The notes: generated from the letters alone by a model not told the origin. Counted from the stretch's first letter, positions 7,687-19,094 are shown. The stretch is DNA of 64,000 bases from Pseudomonas sp. M47T1 (GCF_000263855.1 NZ_AJWX01000001.1:357491-421490), one strand, 5' to 3'. Translations and numbers: made by a program.

Positions 7687-7714
7687 AAAAAAGCCGCGCA
7701 GCGCGCGGCTTTTG
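7687..7714 (-). terminator. Terminator of the tRNA gene
   Basis: Minus strand AAAGCCGCGCG-c-TGCGCGGCTTTTTT: a long GC stem with a T run, 7 bases past the 3' CCA of the tRNA. Confidence 0.85.
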
Positions 7715-7720
7715 GAAGCG

Positions 7721-7797
<77 letters not shown>

Positions 7798-7812
7798 CCA
7801 GTAGGTCGCGGA

Positions 7813-10800
7813 TTATAGCGATGGTTTCTCTACAGTGCTATCCGAAAAGTCTGAAACCTTCATACGAAGAAACGAGGCGGCGAATTCTTCAGGGGCCAGG
7901 GGCACGCTGAAGATGAAGCCCTGGATCTGTTCGCAGCCTTCTTCGGCCAGAAATTGCTGCTGTGCCTGGTTCTCCACGCCTTCGGCAATCACCGTCAATT
8001 GCATGCTGCGGCCCAAGGCAATAATGGCACGCACGATGGCGGCGTCGTGGGTGTCTGCCGGCAGGCCACGAACGAACGACTGGTCGATTTTGAGGATATC
8101 CAGCGGCAGGCGCTTGAGGTAACTGAGCGAGGAATAGCCGGTGCCGAAGTCGTCGATCGCCAGTTGCACGCCTAGTTGTTTGAGCTGGTGCAGCACTGCC
8201 AAGGCTTCCTCGGCCTGGCTCATGATGAAGTTCTCGGTGATTTCCAGTTGCAGGCGGCCCGGTGCCAGGTTGTATTCGTGCAGCAGTTGCTCGATGCGCT
8301 TGAGTAGGCTTGGCTGGCGCAATTGGCCGCCAGCGAGGTTGACCGACAGGGGGCCGAAGTCCTGGTAGCGCTGTTGCCATTGGTACATCTGGCGGCAGGC
8401 CTGTTCCAGCACCCAGTCGCCGATTTGCAGGATCATGCCGTTTTCTTCGGCCAGTTGGATAAAACGCTCGGGAGGCACTTCGCCAAAAACAGGGTGACTC
8501 CAGCGAATCAACGCCTCGGCCCCAACCAGGGCATGGTCGCGCAGGCTGAATTTTGGCTGGTAAGCCAGGCTCAATTCATTGCGTTCAATGGCTCTGCGCA
8601 GTTCGTGCTCCAGGGCCACGCGCTCACTGGCCTGGGCGGTGAGGTCGCGGGTATAGGATTCCACCCGGTTGCGGCCCTTGGCCTTGGAGCGATACATCGC
8701 CGCGTCGGCATTCTTGATCAGGCTGGCCACATCGCTGCCGTCCTGCGGGTACAAGCTGGTGCCGATGCTGGCGCTGGTGAAGAACTCATGCTCGCCCGCC
8801 TGGAAGGGCGCGGCAAAGCAGGCCAGCAATTTGTTGGCGATGTGCTCGGCGTCCATGGCCTGTTGCAGGCCGGGCAGCAGAATGATGAATTCATCGCCGC
8901 CCAGGCGTGCCACGGTGTCGATGTCGCGCACTTGTTCCTTGAGACGTTGGGCAATTCCCTTGAGCAGCAGGTCGCCTACCGGGTGCCCGAGGCTGTCATT
9001 GATGTGCTTGAAACGGTCCAGGTCCAGGAACAGCACGGCGCCCTGGCCGCTGTCGTCGTGTTCGCGATTCAACGAGGCCTGCAGGCGGCTTTCGAATAGC
9101 GTGCGGTTGGGCAGGCCAGTAAGCGGGTCGTGGTGGGCCTGGTAATCCAGGCGCGCCTGGGCGTGCTTCAGACTGGAAATATCGGCAAATACCGCGACGA
9201 AATGGGTCAGTGCCTGATCGGCGTTGCGCACGGCGCTGATGGTCAGCCAGCAGGGATACAGTTCACCGTTCTTGCGGCGGTTATGGATTTCTCCCTGCCA
9301 GTGCCCTTCGGCCGTCAGGCGGTGCCACATGGCCACGTAAAACGCGCTGTCGTGCTGCCCCGACGCCAGCAGGCTGGGGGTGGCGTCCAGCGCCTCGGCC
9401 TCGCTGTAACCGGTGATTTCACTGAAGGCGCGGTTCACGGCAGTGATGCGCTGGCGGGTGTCGGTGATCAGCACGCCCTCGGCGGTGCTCTCGAACACGG
9501 TGGCGGCCAGTTGCAGTTTTTCCTGCATCAGCTGGCGGTCGGTCACGTCCCGGGCAATGGTCAGGATGCAGGGCTCTCCGCCGATGGGCAGCGGGCTGGA
9601 GGACAGTTCGCACAGGCGAATGGCGCCGTCGTTGCGGCGCAGCAGGCAGATGAAGTCCCGCACCGACCCTTCGCGCGCCAAAATATCGAGCATGCGCTTG
9701 CGCTGGTTAAGGTCTACCCACAGGCCCAGGTCCATGGCCGAGTGGTCCAGCGATACTCGACTGGTGTGGCCACTCAGGCGCGTAAAGCCATCGTTGACTT
9801 CCAGCAGCATGCCATCGCTCTGTCGGCTAAGTACCATGCCGTCGGGCGATGCATGGAAGGCCTTGGCAAATTTCTCCTCGCTGATCTGCAGCTGCTGGCG
9901 CGTTTCCTTGAGCTGTGTGATATCGCGTACCACCACCACCAGGGCCGGCGTGGCGTCCAGATCGAACGGTTCGGCCGACACCAGTCCGGTGAACATCTGG
10001 CCATTGCTGCGTCGAAAAGGCATTTCCAGGTTGCGGATGCTGCCACCTTGCACGCGCTGCAACAGCTCGGGGCCAACGCCTTCGATTCCCCATAAATTCA
10101 GCTCCGAGGCTGTACGGCCAACCACATCGGTCGCGTACAGGCCAATCTGCTCTTCGAAGGCTTTGTTGACTTCCAGCAGGCAACCGTCGCTGAGGCGGGC
10201 TATGACCAGAATATCCGGGCACTGGCGAAATACCGATGCGAACTTCTGTTCGGACTCGCGCAGGGCCTCTTCAGTGCGTTTCATCTCGCTGATGTCGATC
10301 ATCAGGCCGCGCATCACTGGCTGGTGCCCGTGGCGGATCAGGCTGACGATATCGCGCACCCACAGGTGGCGACCGTCAGCGGTAATCACGCGATAATCAA
10401 TGATGTGGTCGTGACCGGCCTCGGTCTCGGCGCCGCAATACGCTTGCGCACGGGCGGCATCGTCAGGGTGCAGAATACTGCGCCAAAAGCCTGGTTTGAG
10501 CCAGTGAGTCAGCGGGTAGCCCAGCAACGCCTCGGCGTGTGGCGAGACGTAGGTATAGGCGAAATCGCTGGTGCGTGCTTCCCAGGCGATCGCCGACAGG
10601 CTTTCTACCAGCCCACGGTAGTGGTATTCGCTGCTGCGCAGTTCCTGTTCCAGCGCAATGCGCCGGGAAATCTCCGAGCTCAGTCGGCGGTTGATGCGCA
10701 ACACCACGGCCAGCACCGCCAGAATCAACAGCAACGCCGGCAGCCCATAGGTGAGGTAGTCATACCACAGGGTGCGATGGTCAATGACCTGGCCAACCCA

Positions 10801-11547
10801 GCGCTCCTGGATCTGGTTGACCTGTGCCGGTGTCAGGCTGGCCATGGCCTTGTCGAGGATGCCGGCAAGAATTTTCTGGTCGGCGGGCACGCCCATGGCC
10901 AACTGGTAGCGATAGGGCGTCTCGCCGCTGACGTAGATGCCCTGCAGTTTCAGCTGGCGCATGCTCCATACGCTGGAGGCCAGGTCGCCGACCATGGCGT
11001 CGACCTGCCCGGTGGCCAGGGCTTCAAGGGCCGAGCTGACATTGGGCAGCGGCTCCAGGTTGAGGTCGGGGTGGTTGCTACGCAGCATTTCGTGGGGCGC
11101 ATAGTTTTCCACCACGGCAACCTTCAGGCCGTACAGGTCTTCAAGCTTGCGTGGTTGCGCGCCGTCCTTGCGGGCCAGTATGACAATGGGAAAATCCAGG
11201 TAGGGGCGGGTAAATGCCATGTAGGCCTGGCGGCCTGGAGTGGACATCACCCCAGGCAGTACGTCGACCCTGCTCTCTCGCGCCAGTTGCAGCACTTGTG
11301 ACCAGCTGGTGGGCTCGATGGGCCTGAGCTCAACGTCCAGGCTCTGTTGCACCAGGCGAACGTAGTCGGCCGCCAGCCCCTGATAGCGGCCCTCGGCGTC
11401 ACGAAACTCGAAAGGTGGCCACGACGCGTCCACGCCCAGGCGCAGCTCGTGGTGGTCCTTGAGCCAGGCCCGCTCCTGATCAGTCAGGGTGAGGGCATCG
11501 GCCATTGCTGTCCAACCCAGCAGGAGCAGCAAAAGCAGCACGCGCAT
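7813..11547 (-). CDS. rmcA: RmcA-type membrane sensor with four PAS, GGDEF and EAL domains
   Basis: The 1244-residue protein has a signal peptide (MRVLLLLLLLGWTAMADA), a periplasmic solute-binding (SBP_bac_3) domain at about 25-245, a transmembrane helix near 265-285, four PAS modules (about 310-430, 435-550, 555-670, 675-795), a GGDEF domain (about 809-970, GGDEF intact near 892) and an EAL domain (about 985-1225, EAL intact near 1011). An RxxD inhibitory site (RDID) lies five residues before GGDEF. This architecture, the length and the position beside rpoD match P. aeruginosa RmcA, which links redox state and arginine to c-di-GMP turnover. The frame is open 48 codons further, but that part is a REP element; the start at 11547 begins the signal peptide. 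Confidence 0.9.
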   Translation of the reverse strand: MRVLLLLLLLGWTAMADALTLTDQERAWLKDHHELRLGVDASWPPFEFRDAEGRYQGLAADYVRLVQQSLDVELRPIEPTSWSQVLQLARESRVDVLPGVMSTPGRQAYMAFTRPYLDFPIVILARKDGAQPRKLEDLYGLKVAVVENYAPHEMLRSNHPDLNLEPLPNVSSALEALATGQVDAMVGDLASSVWSMRQLKLQGIYVSGETPYRYQLAMGVPADQKILAGILDKAMASLTPAQVNQIQERWVGQVIDHRTLWYDYLTYGLPALLLILAVLAVVLRINRRLSSEISRRIALEQELRSSEYHYRGLVESLSAIAWEARTSDFAYTYVSPHAEALLGYPLTHWLKPGFWRSILHPDDAARAQAYCGAETEAGHDHIIDYRVITADGRHLWVRDIVSLIRHGHQPVMRGLMIDISEMKRTEEALRESEQKFASVFRQCPDILVIARLSDGCLLEVNKAFEEQIGLYATDVVGRTASELNLWGIEGVGPELLQRVQGGSIRNLEMPFRRSNGQMFTGLVSAEPFDLDATPALVVVVRDITQLKETRQQLQISEEKFAKAFHASPDGMVLSRQSDGMLLEVNDGFTRLSGHTSRVSLDHSAMDLGLWVDLNQRKRMLDILAREGSVRDFICLLRRNDGAIRLCELSSSPLPIGGEPCILTIARDVTDRQLMQEKLQLAATVFESTAEGVLITDTRQRITAVNRAFSEITGYSEAEALDATPSLLASGQHDSAFYVAMWHRLTAEGHWQGEIHNRRKNGELYPCWLTISAVRNADQALTHFVAVFADISSLKHAQARLDYQAHHDPLTGLPNRTLFESRLQASLNREHDDSGQGAVLFLDLDRFKHINDSLGHPVGDLLLKGIAQRLKEQVRDIDTVARLGGDEFIILLPGLQQAMDAEHIANKLLACFAAPFQAGEHEFFTSASIGTSLYPQDGSDVASLIKNADAAMYRSKAKGRNRVESYTRDLTAQASERVALEHELRRAIERNELSLAYQPKFSLRDHALVGAEALIRWSHPVFGEVPPERFIQLAEENGMILQIGDWVLEQACRQMYQWQQRYQDFGPLSVNLAGGQLRQPSLLKRIEQLLHEYNLAPGRLQLEITENFIMSQAEEALAVLHQLKQLGVQLAIDDFGTGYSSLSYLKRLPLDILKIDQSFVRGLPADTHDAAIVRAIIALGRSMQLTVIAEGVENQAQQQFLAEEGCEQIQGFIFSVPLAPEEFAASFLRMKVSDFSDSTVEKPSL

Positions 11548-11610
11548 GTGGGCCTCGTCAGACCGGATAGGATCCTTCGAGTGTAGACGGCCGGTGGGCA
11601 AGTGCTCGAT

Positions 11611-11675
11611 TGTGGGGGCTGGCTTGTCAGCGAACTTTTCCCAGGCAAAGAGCTTGCTGGCAAGCCAGCTCCCAT
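11611..11675. repeat. Pair of inverted REP-like elements between rmcA and rpoD
   Basis: TGTGGGGGCTGGCTTGTCAG (11611-11630) faces GCTGGCAAGCCAGCTCCCAT (11656-11675). The same GGGAGCTGGC-tt/aa-GCCAGCTCCC core recurs at 25781, 35676 and 53438, so this is a dispersed Pseudomonas REP family arranged here as a bipartite element. Confidence 0.7.
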
Positions 11676-11689
11676 AGTCAGCAGAAAGC

Positions 11690-11717
11690 AAAACCCCCGG
11701 CAGGGCCGGGGGTTTTG
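11690..11717 (-). terminator. Terminator of rpoD
   Basis: On the minus strand AAAACCCCCGGC-cct-GCCGGGGGTTTTGC follows the rpoD stop codon by 3 bases. Stem of about 12 pairs including the A/T flanks. Confidence 0.9.
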
Positions 11718-11720
11718 GTA

Positions 11721-13568
<1,848 letters not shown>

Positions 13569-13615
13569 AACACCCTATCCACTGAAGGTCTTGGCGGGCA
13601 AAAAACAAGCCGAGG

Positions 13616-13621
13616 ATTATA
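13616..13621 (-). promoter_or_regulatory. Candidate -10 element of an rpoD-proximal promoter
   Basis: A perfect TATAAT on the minus strand in the 67-base dnaG-rpoD gap, about 48 bases before the rpoD start. The -35 region would fall in the dnaG 3' end (near TGGCGC) and is weak, so this is tentative. An internal rpoD promoter is known in the E. coli operon. Confidence 0.4.
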
Positions 13622-13635
13622 CCCGAGCTAGGACC

Positions 13636-15621
13636 TCACGCGCCAGTTGAGGTCGGGGTTTGTGCGTGAACATTGCGAGTTAACAGCTTGAGAAGCTGAT
13701 TTTTCTCCTCATCGCTCAATTCACCTTGCCTGGCCTTGAGGAGCAGGCGTTCCAGGCGTCGCTCGCGTTGGCGGGCGGTCAGGCTAGTTATGGTGTCGAA
13801 AAACTGTTGTTCAAGGTTGTCGGCCTCGATCAGCCATTCTTTCTCGGCCAGTACGCGCAGCAGGCGACCTTGGTCGGTGCCATGCCAGCGCGCAATCAGT
13901 TGTAGAGAGCGTAGCTTAGGATTCTTCTGCAAGGCTTCGAGCAGGGCCACCAGCAGCTGCGAGTAGGTATGTTCCTCGTCGGCAAAATGGCTGGTGCTTT
14001 CGACTTTCTCGGCCAATTGCGGGTGATGCAGCAGGGTGCGCAAGGCACTGAGCGTCGGTGGCTCGACCGAAGTCGGCACGCGCGGCGGCACCCTGGGCTC
14101 GAAATTGCGCCCGCCCTTGCCTTTCCAGTCCTTGTTGCCTTTCCAGTCCTTCTTGCCGCCGCCCTTGTTGGGTGTCCAGGCCTGCTGCTGTTGCGGCTGG
14201 AACTCCTGGGGGGCGTGCGGCTGGTGGTAATCACTGTAGTCGGGCGTGTAGTCGGGTACCGAATCGTAGTTGAACCCTGGGTCGTAGCTGGGCGGCGGTG
14301 CCTCGGTGGGGGCGCTGTGGGCCAATTGCTTGACCGCTTCGCCGCTCAGCCCGGTAATTTCGCTCAGGCGGTTGCGCATCAGGGTGCGCAGGTTGGCCCC
14401 TGGTACCTTGTCGATCAGTGGCGCTGCCAGCGTGGCCATGTGCGCCTTGCCTTCCAGTGACCGTGGGTCGGCTTCTTCGGTCAGTTGCTGGAAGAAGTAG
14501 TCGGCCAGCGGTTGGGCATGCTGGTTGATGCGTGCCTTGAAGGCGTCTGTGCCTTCGGCGCGCACCAGGGTGTCCGGGTCTTCACCTTCGGGCAGGAACA
14601 GGAAGCGCGCCTTGCGGCCGTCCTGCAGGCTGGGCAGGGCGGCTTCCAGGGCGCGCCAGGCGGCATTGCGGCCGGCCTGGTCGCCGTCGAAGCAGAACAA
14701 TACGCTGGGAACCACGCGGAACAGGCGCTTGAGGTGCTCCTCGCTGGTGGCCGTGCCCAGGGTTGCCACGGCATTGCGCAGGCCTTGCTGGGCCAGGGCT
14801 ATGACGTCCATGTAGCCTTCGACCACGATGATTTCGTCGAGGTTGCGGTTGTGCTTGCGCGCCTCGAACAGGCCGTATAGCTCCTGGCCCTTGTGAAATA
14901 CCGGAGTTTCCGGGGAGTTCAGGTACTTGGGCTTGTCGTCACCCAGCACCCGGCCGCCGAAGGCGATCACCCGGCCGCGGCTGTCGCGGATGGGGAACAT
15001 CACCCGGTCGCGGAAGCGGTCGTAGCGCTTGCCCGACTCGGCGTTCTCGATGAGCAGGCCGGCGTCGATCATGGCCTTTTGTTGCAGGGTGTCGCTGCTC
15101 AGGTGCTTGAACAGGTTGTCCCACCCGGGCGGGGCAAACCCCAGGCCGAAGTCGCGGGCAATTTCCCCGGACAGCCCGCGGCCCTTGAGGTACTCGACGG
15201 CGGCGCGGCGTGACGGGTGGGTCTTGAGTGCCTGGCGGTAATAGTCCGCGGCGGCGGTCAGCAGCGGGTACAGCGGCGAATCGGTGGGCTGGCGGGGCTT
15301 GCGGTCGCCGCGCCCGTTGTCTTCGCGAGGTACTTCCATGCCGGCCGACTTGGCCAGTTCTTCCACGGCCTGGGGGAAATCCAGGTTGTCGTGGTCCATG
15401 ATGAAACCAAGGGCGTTGCCACCGGCGCCGCAGCCAAAGCAGTAGTAGAACTGCTTGTCGGGGCTGACGGTGAACGAGGGGGTCTTTTCCTTGTGGAACG
15501 GGCAGCAGGCGGAGTAATTCTTGCCGGCCTTTTTCATCTGGATGCGCGAAGTCACCACGTCGACGATGTCGGTGCGGTTCAGAAGGTCATCAATGAAGCC
15601 CTGGGGAATCAGCCCGGCCAT
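13636..15621 (-). CDS. dnaG: DNA primase
   Basis: This 661-residue primase makes RNA primers at the replication fork. The zinc-binding domain shows Cys40, His43, Cys61 and Cys64 (SACCPFHKEKTPSF and YYCFGCGAGG). The RNA polymerase/Toprim core follows (IIVVEGYMDVIAL near residue 265, then LFCFDGDQAGRNAAW). A low-complexity Pro/Gln/Lys/Gly linker (about 440-520) precedes the C-terminal helicase-binding domain. The linker makes it longer than E. coli DnaG (581 residues), as usual in Pseudomonas. It sits between rpsU and rpoD on the same strand. Confidence 0.97.
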   Translation of the reverse strand: MAGLIPQGFIDDLLNRTDIVDVVTSRIQMKKAGKNYSACCPFHKEKTPSFTVSPDKQFYYCFGCGAGGNALGFIMDHDNLDFPQAVEELAKSAGMEVPREDNGRGDRKPRQPTDSPLYPLLTAAADYYRQALKTHPSRRAAVEYLKGRGLSGEIARDFGLGFAPPGWDNLFKHLSSDTLQQKAMIDAGLLIENAESGKRYDRFRDRVMFPIRDSRGRVIAFGGRVLGDDKPKYLNSPETPVFHKGQELYGLFEARKHNRNLDEIIVVEGYMDVIALAQQGLRNAVATLGTATSEEHLKRLFRVVPSVLFCFDGDQAGRNAAWRALEAALPSLQDGRKARFLFLPEGEDPDTLVRAEGTDAFKARINQHAQPLADYFFQQLTEEADPRSLEGKAHMATLAAPLIDKVPGANLRTLMRNRLSEITGLSGEAVKQLAHSAPTEAPPPSYDPGFNYDSVPDYTPDYSDYHQPHAPQEFQPQQQQAWTPNKGGGKKDWKGNKDWKGKGGRNFEPRVPPRVPTSVEPPTLSALRTLLHHPQLAEKVESTSHFADEEHTYSQLLVALLEALQKNPKLRSLQLIARWHGTDQGRLLRVLAEKEWLIEADNLEQQFFDTITSLTARQRERRLERLLLKARQGELSDEEKNQLLKLLTRNVHAQTPTSTGA

Positions 15622-16006
15622 GGTTCTCTCATCATCAGGCTAGGAAGCGTTGCTGCAGTGTAACTGTGCGTCGACCGTCGTGCTGGCCCACGCCTTCCTG
15701 TTTATCTGTCGGAAACGGCGTCGCATCCGATCAGCCGAGGCTGTTATCGAAGCGGGACGTTTGAAGCAGGAAAAAAGGGGGTGTGCTCGTCTGCAGCCCG
15801 TGAAGGCTCGTCAGTTCTGACGTGCACTCTGGCGATGAGGCCAGGTCTGACGTTTCAGGCAGGTCGCTTCGGTGCACAAGGCAGCCTAGGCATCCGTTCG
15901 GACAAAGCCCGTACGGGGTGTTGCAACAACGGCTCTTGCAACAGCAACAACTGCCGGCAGCCCGGCTGTGGGCCGGGCGAGGCAGAAGCTTGCGACGTAG
16001 TCTGTA
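15622..16006 (-). other. rpsU-dnaG intergenic region with attenuator-like hairpin
   Basis: This 385-base gap contains no credible gene. A stable hairpin GCCCGGC-n5-GCCGGGC lies at 15960-15978, about 28 bases past the rpsU stop, but lacks a T run on the minus strand. In the E. coli operon a partial terminator occupies the same place and sets rpsU above dnaG output; this hairpin could do likewise. The rest (15622-15930) must carry any dnaG promoter, which I cannot place confidently. Confidence 0.45.
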
Positions 16007-16222
16007 TTAGTACAGACGAACGGCGCGGCGCTGTTCGCGCTGAACTTTCTTGGCGTGACGCTTAACAGCAGCAGCTGCTTTGCGCTTACGCTCGGAAGTC
16101 GGCTTCTCGTAAAATTCGCGGCTACGAACTTCAGCCAGTACACCGGCTTTTTCGCAGGAGCGCTTGAAACGACGCAGAGCTACGTCGAAGGGTTCGTTCT
16201 CTTTAACTTTGACGGCTGGCAT
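16007..16222 (-). CDS. rpsU: 30S ribosomal protein S21
   Basis: The 71-residue basic protein begins [32 protein letters not shown] and ends in an Arg/Lys-rich tail ([18 protein letters not shown]). This is the full typical length and sequence of bS21, which assists initiation by exposing the anti-Shine-Dalgarno sequence of 16S rRNA. It heads the macromolecular synthesis gene group with dnaG and rpoD and is divergent from tsaD. Confidence 0.98.
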
Positions 16223-16423
16223 CTAGAGCTACCTTCATTCATTACCGGGATCGACGTGCCAATGGCAAAAACATGCGCTGAAGTACGTCGGTTTTTAAGG
16301 GTTGCGGATGTTAACCCTTAGCAGCCCGGAATGCAAAGCCTCTGATCGAAAACCGCTGGCCGGGGCACTGAGTGGCGACTATCATGCGCGCCTTCGAATT
16401 CAGCCTCAACAAGGCCATGACCC
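16223..16423. promoter_or_regulatory. Divergent promoter region of rpsU and tsaD
   Basis: These 201 bases separate two divergently transcribed genes and should hold both promoters. An inverted repeat AAGGGTT-n9-AACCCTT is at 16297-16319. No promoter hexamers are convincing enough to place exactly. Confidence 0.5.
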
Positions 16424-17449
16424 ATGTTAGTACTGGGATTGGAAACATCCTGCGACGAAACCGGCGTCGCCCTCTATGACAGCGAACGTGGCCTTCTGGC
16501 CGATGCGCTGTTCAGCCAGATCGACCTGCACCGCGCCTATGGCGGGGTAGTGCCGGAGCTGGCTTCGCGCGACCACGTCAAGCGTATGCTGCCCCTGATT
16601 CGCCAGGTGCTGGCCGAGGCCGGCTGCGTGGCCACCGAGATCGACGCCATCGCCTACACCGCAGGTCCCGGCCTGGTCGGGGCGCTGCTGGTAGGCGCTT
16701 CCTGCGCCCAGGCGCTGGCCTTTGCCTGGGGTATCCCGGCACTCGGTGTGCACCACATGGAAGGGCATCTCCTGGCGCCCATGCTTGAGGCGCAACCGCC
16801 CGAATTCCCGTTCGTCGCTTTGTTGGTGTCCGGTGGCCATACCCAGCTGGTTCGGGTCGATGGCATCGGCCAATACGAGCTGCTGGGCGAGACGCTTGAC
16901 GATGCGGCGGGCGAAGCGTTCGACAAGACCGCGAAGATGATCGGCCTCAATTATCCCGGTGGCCCGGAGATTGCGCGCATGGCCGCCCAGGGCGTGCCTG
17001 GCCGCTTTACCTTCCCGCGGCCCATGACTGACCGCCCCGGCCTTACCTTCAGCTTCAGCGGCCTGAAAACCTCTGCCCTGAACACCTGGCAGCAGTGCCA
17101 GGCAGCCGGGGACGACAGCGAGCAGACTCGTTGCGACATCTCGCTGGCCTTCCAGCAGGCGGTGGTGGACACTCTGACCATCAAGTGCCGTCGGGCACTC
17201 AAGCAGACCGGCCTCAGCCGCCTGGTGATCGCCGGGGGCGTGAGCGCCAACACCGCGCTGCGCGAGTCGCTGGACAGCATGCTGGGCGAGTTCAAGGGCA
17301 AGGTGTTCTACGCGCGTCCGCAATTCTGCACCGACAACGGCGCGATGATTGCCTACGCCGGCTGCCAGCGCCTGCAGGCCGGGCAGCACGAAAGCCTGGC
17401 AATCAGTGTGCAGGCACGCTGGCCGATGGAGCAGTTGCCGGCGCTGTGA
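16424..17449 (+). CDS. tsaD: tRNA N6-adenosine threonylcarbamoyltransferase
   Basis: This 341-residue ASKHA-fold enzyme transfers threonylcarbamoyl onto A37 of ANN-reading tRNAs, working with TsaB, TsaC and TsaE. The metal-binding histidines are His111 and His115 ([10 protein letters not shown]), the N-terminal motif is [13 protein letters not shown], and the late nucleotide motif is [11 protein letters not shown] followed by [12 protein letters not shown]. Length agrees with bacterial TsaD (337-345). It is divergent from rpsU, a pairing conserved in gamma-proteobacteria. The former name is Gcp. Confidence 0.97.
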   Translation: MLVLGLETSCDETGVALYDSERGLLADALFSQIDLHRAYGGVVPELASRDHVKRMLPLIRQVLAEAGCVATEIDAIAYTAGPGLVGALLVGASCAQALAFAWGIPALGVHHMEGHLLAPMLEAQPPEFPFVALLVSGGHTQLVRVDGIGQYELLGETLDDAAGEAFDKTAKMIGLNYPGGPEIARMAAQGVPGRFTFPRPMTDRPGLTFSFSGLKTSALNTWQQCQAAGDDSEQTRCDISLAFQQAVVDTLTIKCRRALKQTGLSRLVIAGGVSANTALRESLDSMLGEFKGKVFYARPQFCTDNGAMIAYAGCQRLQAGQHESLAISVQARWPMEQLPAL

Positions 17450-17473
17450 CAGGAGCGGGGCTCATGGCGGTGA

Positions 17474-18043
17474 TTAGAAATGCCGTTCGCGCCCCGCCAG
17501 CAGGTCGCGTAGATTGCCGCGGTGGCGCCAGACGATCAGCAGTGTCAGCACGCTCATCGGCAACAGCGCCTGTGGTTCCTGCCACGCCAGCAACGGCAGG
17601 GTCAGGGGTGTGGCGATTAGCGAGGCCAGCGAGCTGGTGCGGGTGAGGTAGAAGGTGAGGCCCCAGGCCACCACCGCCAGCAAGGCGGCAGGCGGGTAAA
17701 GGGCCAGGATCATGCCGGCTGCTGTGGCCACGCCCTTGCCACCCTGGAAGCGGAAGTACACGGGGAACATGTGGCCGACCACGGCGCCCAGGCCTATCCA
17801 GGCCTGGTCTTGCAGGTCCAGGCCGGCCAGGCGTGCGATCAGTACCGGCAGCAGGCCCTTGCACAGGTCGCCAAGCAAGGTGAGGATGGCGAGTTTCCTG
17901 CCGGCCAGGCGCAGCATGTTGGTGGCGCCGGCGTTGCCGGAGCCGCTCATGCGCGGGTCGGGGTTACCGGTCACGCGGCTGAGCACAATGGCAAAGGACA
18001 GCGAGCCGAGCAGGTAGGCGAGGATCGCCAGTAACCAAAACAT
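17474..18043 (-). CDS. plsY: Acyl-phosphate glycerol-3-phosphate acyltransferase
   Basis: This 189-residue inner-membrane enzyme acylates glycerol-3-phosphate from acyl-phosphate, the first step of phospholipid synthesis with PlsX. It has about five transmembrane helices and the three PlsY motifs: [11 protein letters not shown] near residue 34, [10 protein letters not shown], and [14 protein letters not shown] near residue 97. The open frame extends far upstream, but the start at 18043 ([20 protein letters not shown]) is the family N-terminus. It is convergent with tsaD and divergent from folB. Confidence 0.95.
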   Translation of the reverse strand: MFWLLAILAYLLGSLSFAIVLSRVTGNPDPRMSGSGNAGATNMLRLAGRKLAILTLLGDLCKGLLPVLIARLAGLDLQDQAWIGLGAVVGHMFPVYFRFQGGKGVATAAGMILALYPPAALLAVVAWGLTFYLTRTSSLASLIATPLTLPLLAWQEPQALLPMSVLTLLIVWRHRGNLRDLLAGRERHF

Positions 18044-18118
18044 GCTAACTATTCCGGGCGAGGACGCCCCTGATTCTAACGGCGCATTGCGCCCTTGTCG
18101 TGCTGCGGAGAGAAGTGC

Positions 18119-18472
18119 TTGGACAGAGTGTTTATCGAGGGTCTGGAAGTCGACACCGTGATTGGTGCCTATGACTGGGAGCGGGGCATCCGTCAGTGCT
18201 TGCGCCTGGACCTGAGTTTTGCCTGGGACAACCGCCCGGCCGCCGCAGACGATGACCTGACCTTGGCCCTGGATTACGCCAGCGTGTCGACGCGTATCCT
18301 GGCCTTTGCCCAGGACAGTCAGTTCCAGCTGGTCGAGACGTTTGCCGAACGCCTGGCACAGGTGTTGATGGCCGAGTTCAACATTCCCTGGCTGCACCTC
18401 AAATTGACCAAGCCCGGTGCCGTTGCGGCCGCCAAGGGTGTAGGCGTGGAGATAGAGCGCGGATGTCGCTGA
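18119..18472 (+). CDS. folB: Dihydroneopterin aldolase (TTG start)
   Basis: This 117-residue protein cleaves dihydroneopterin to 6-hydroxymethyl-dihydropterin in folate synthesis. Characteristic motifs are [34 protein letters not shown], the substrate Glu in [12 protein letters not shown], and the catalytic Lys in [10 protein letters not shown] choose the TTG at 18119 because it gives the family N-terminus and has GGAGAG 8 bases upstream; an ATG at 18095 would add eight non-conserved residues. The 3' end overlaps the next gene by 10 bases. Confidence 0.9.
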   Translation: MDRVFIEGLEVDTVIGAYDWERGIRQCLRLDLSFAWDNRPAAADDDLTLALDYASVSTRILAFAQDSQFQLVETFAERLAQVLMAEFNIPWLHLKLTKPGAVAAAKGVGVEIERGCR

Positions 18473-18972
18473 CGCGGATTTACCTTGGCCTGGGCAGCAA
18501 TATCGATCGTGAGGCCCACTTGTGTGCGGGCCTTGATGCCCTGGCGGCCTTCGTCCAGGACATGCAGTGTTCGGCGGTATTCGAGAGCCAGCCGGTAGGC
18601 ATCAAGAGCGGGCCGTTTTTCAACCTGGTGGTCAGTGCGCTTACCGACTTGCCATTGATTGAGCTGGACCGCCGCCTGAAGTTCATCGAGGCCGACAACG
18701 GCCGCTATGCGCCTGACCGCAAGGGCCTGCCACTGGATATCGACGTACTGTTGTATGGCAACCTGGCGGGTAATTTCGACGGCCTGGTCCTGCCCCGTGC
18801 GGAGATCCTCAAGAATGCCTTCGTGTTGTGGCCCTTGGCGTTGATTGCGCCGGAGGTGGTACACCCGGGGGTGGGCAAACCGATGGCGCAGGTGTGGGCC
18901 GAGGCGCAGATCGATCAGGTGCTGGCCCCGGCGCCCTTCGAATGGCGCGGCCAGCAACTCACCCGGATTTGA
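18463..18972 (+). CDS. FolK-like protein (6-hydroxymethyl-dihydropterin pyrophosphokinase family) with degenerate signature
   Basis: This 169-residue protein has the HPPK N-terminus ([24 protein letters not shown]), the [25 protein letters not shown] stretch and the two Mg-binding aspartates in [10 protein letters not shown]. The normal RWGPRTLDLDI signature reads [11 protein letters not shown] here, so the Trp and the Arg just before the DxD (E. coli Trp89 and Arg92) are replaced. Both contribute to substrate or ATP handling in the well-studied enzyme. It overlaps folB by 10 bases, so the two are translationally coupled. It may be a divergent pyrophosphokinase or a paralogue with altered function; Pseudomonas usually has a canonical folK near panB elsewhere. 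Confidence 0.8.
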   Translation: MSLTRIYLGLGSNIDREAHLCAGLDALAAFVQDMQCSAVFESQPVGIKSGPFFNLVVSALTDLPLIELDRRLKFIEADNGRYAPDRKGLPLDIDVLLYGNLAGNFDGLVLPRAEILKNAFVLWPLALIAPEVVHPGVGKPMAQVWAEAQIDQVLAPAPFEWRGQQLTRI

Positions 18973-18984
18973 ACCCCGTAGGGG

Positions 18985-19078
18985 CTGCCGTCAGGCTGCG
19001 AAGGCTCGCAACGCGTGCCCGCGGTCCACATGACACCGCCGAAGGTCCTGCGGGCCTTTTCGCAGCCTGGCGGCAGCT
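18985..19078. repeat. Long imperfect inverted repeat between folK-like gene and cca
   Basis: GCTGCCGTCAGGCTGCGAA (18985-19003) is mirrored by TTCGCAGCCTGGCGGCAGC (19060-19078) with one internal mismatch. It lies between convergent genes, so it may serve as a two-way terminator or be a REP pair. Confidence 0.6.
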
Positions 19079-19094
19079 CGGGGAGCAGTGGCGG

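Noticed and set aside
11548..11691. 48-residue N-terminal extension of rmcA
   Set aside because: It translates a REP element and would bury the signal peptide that starts at 11547.
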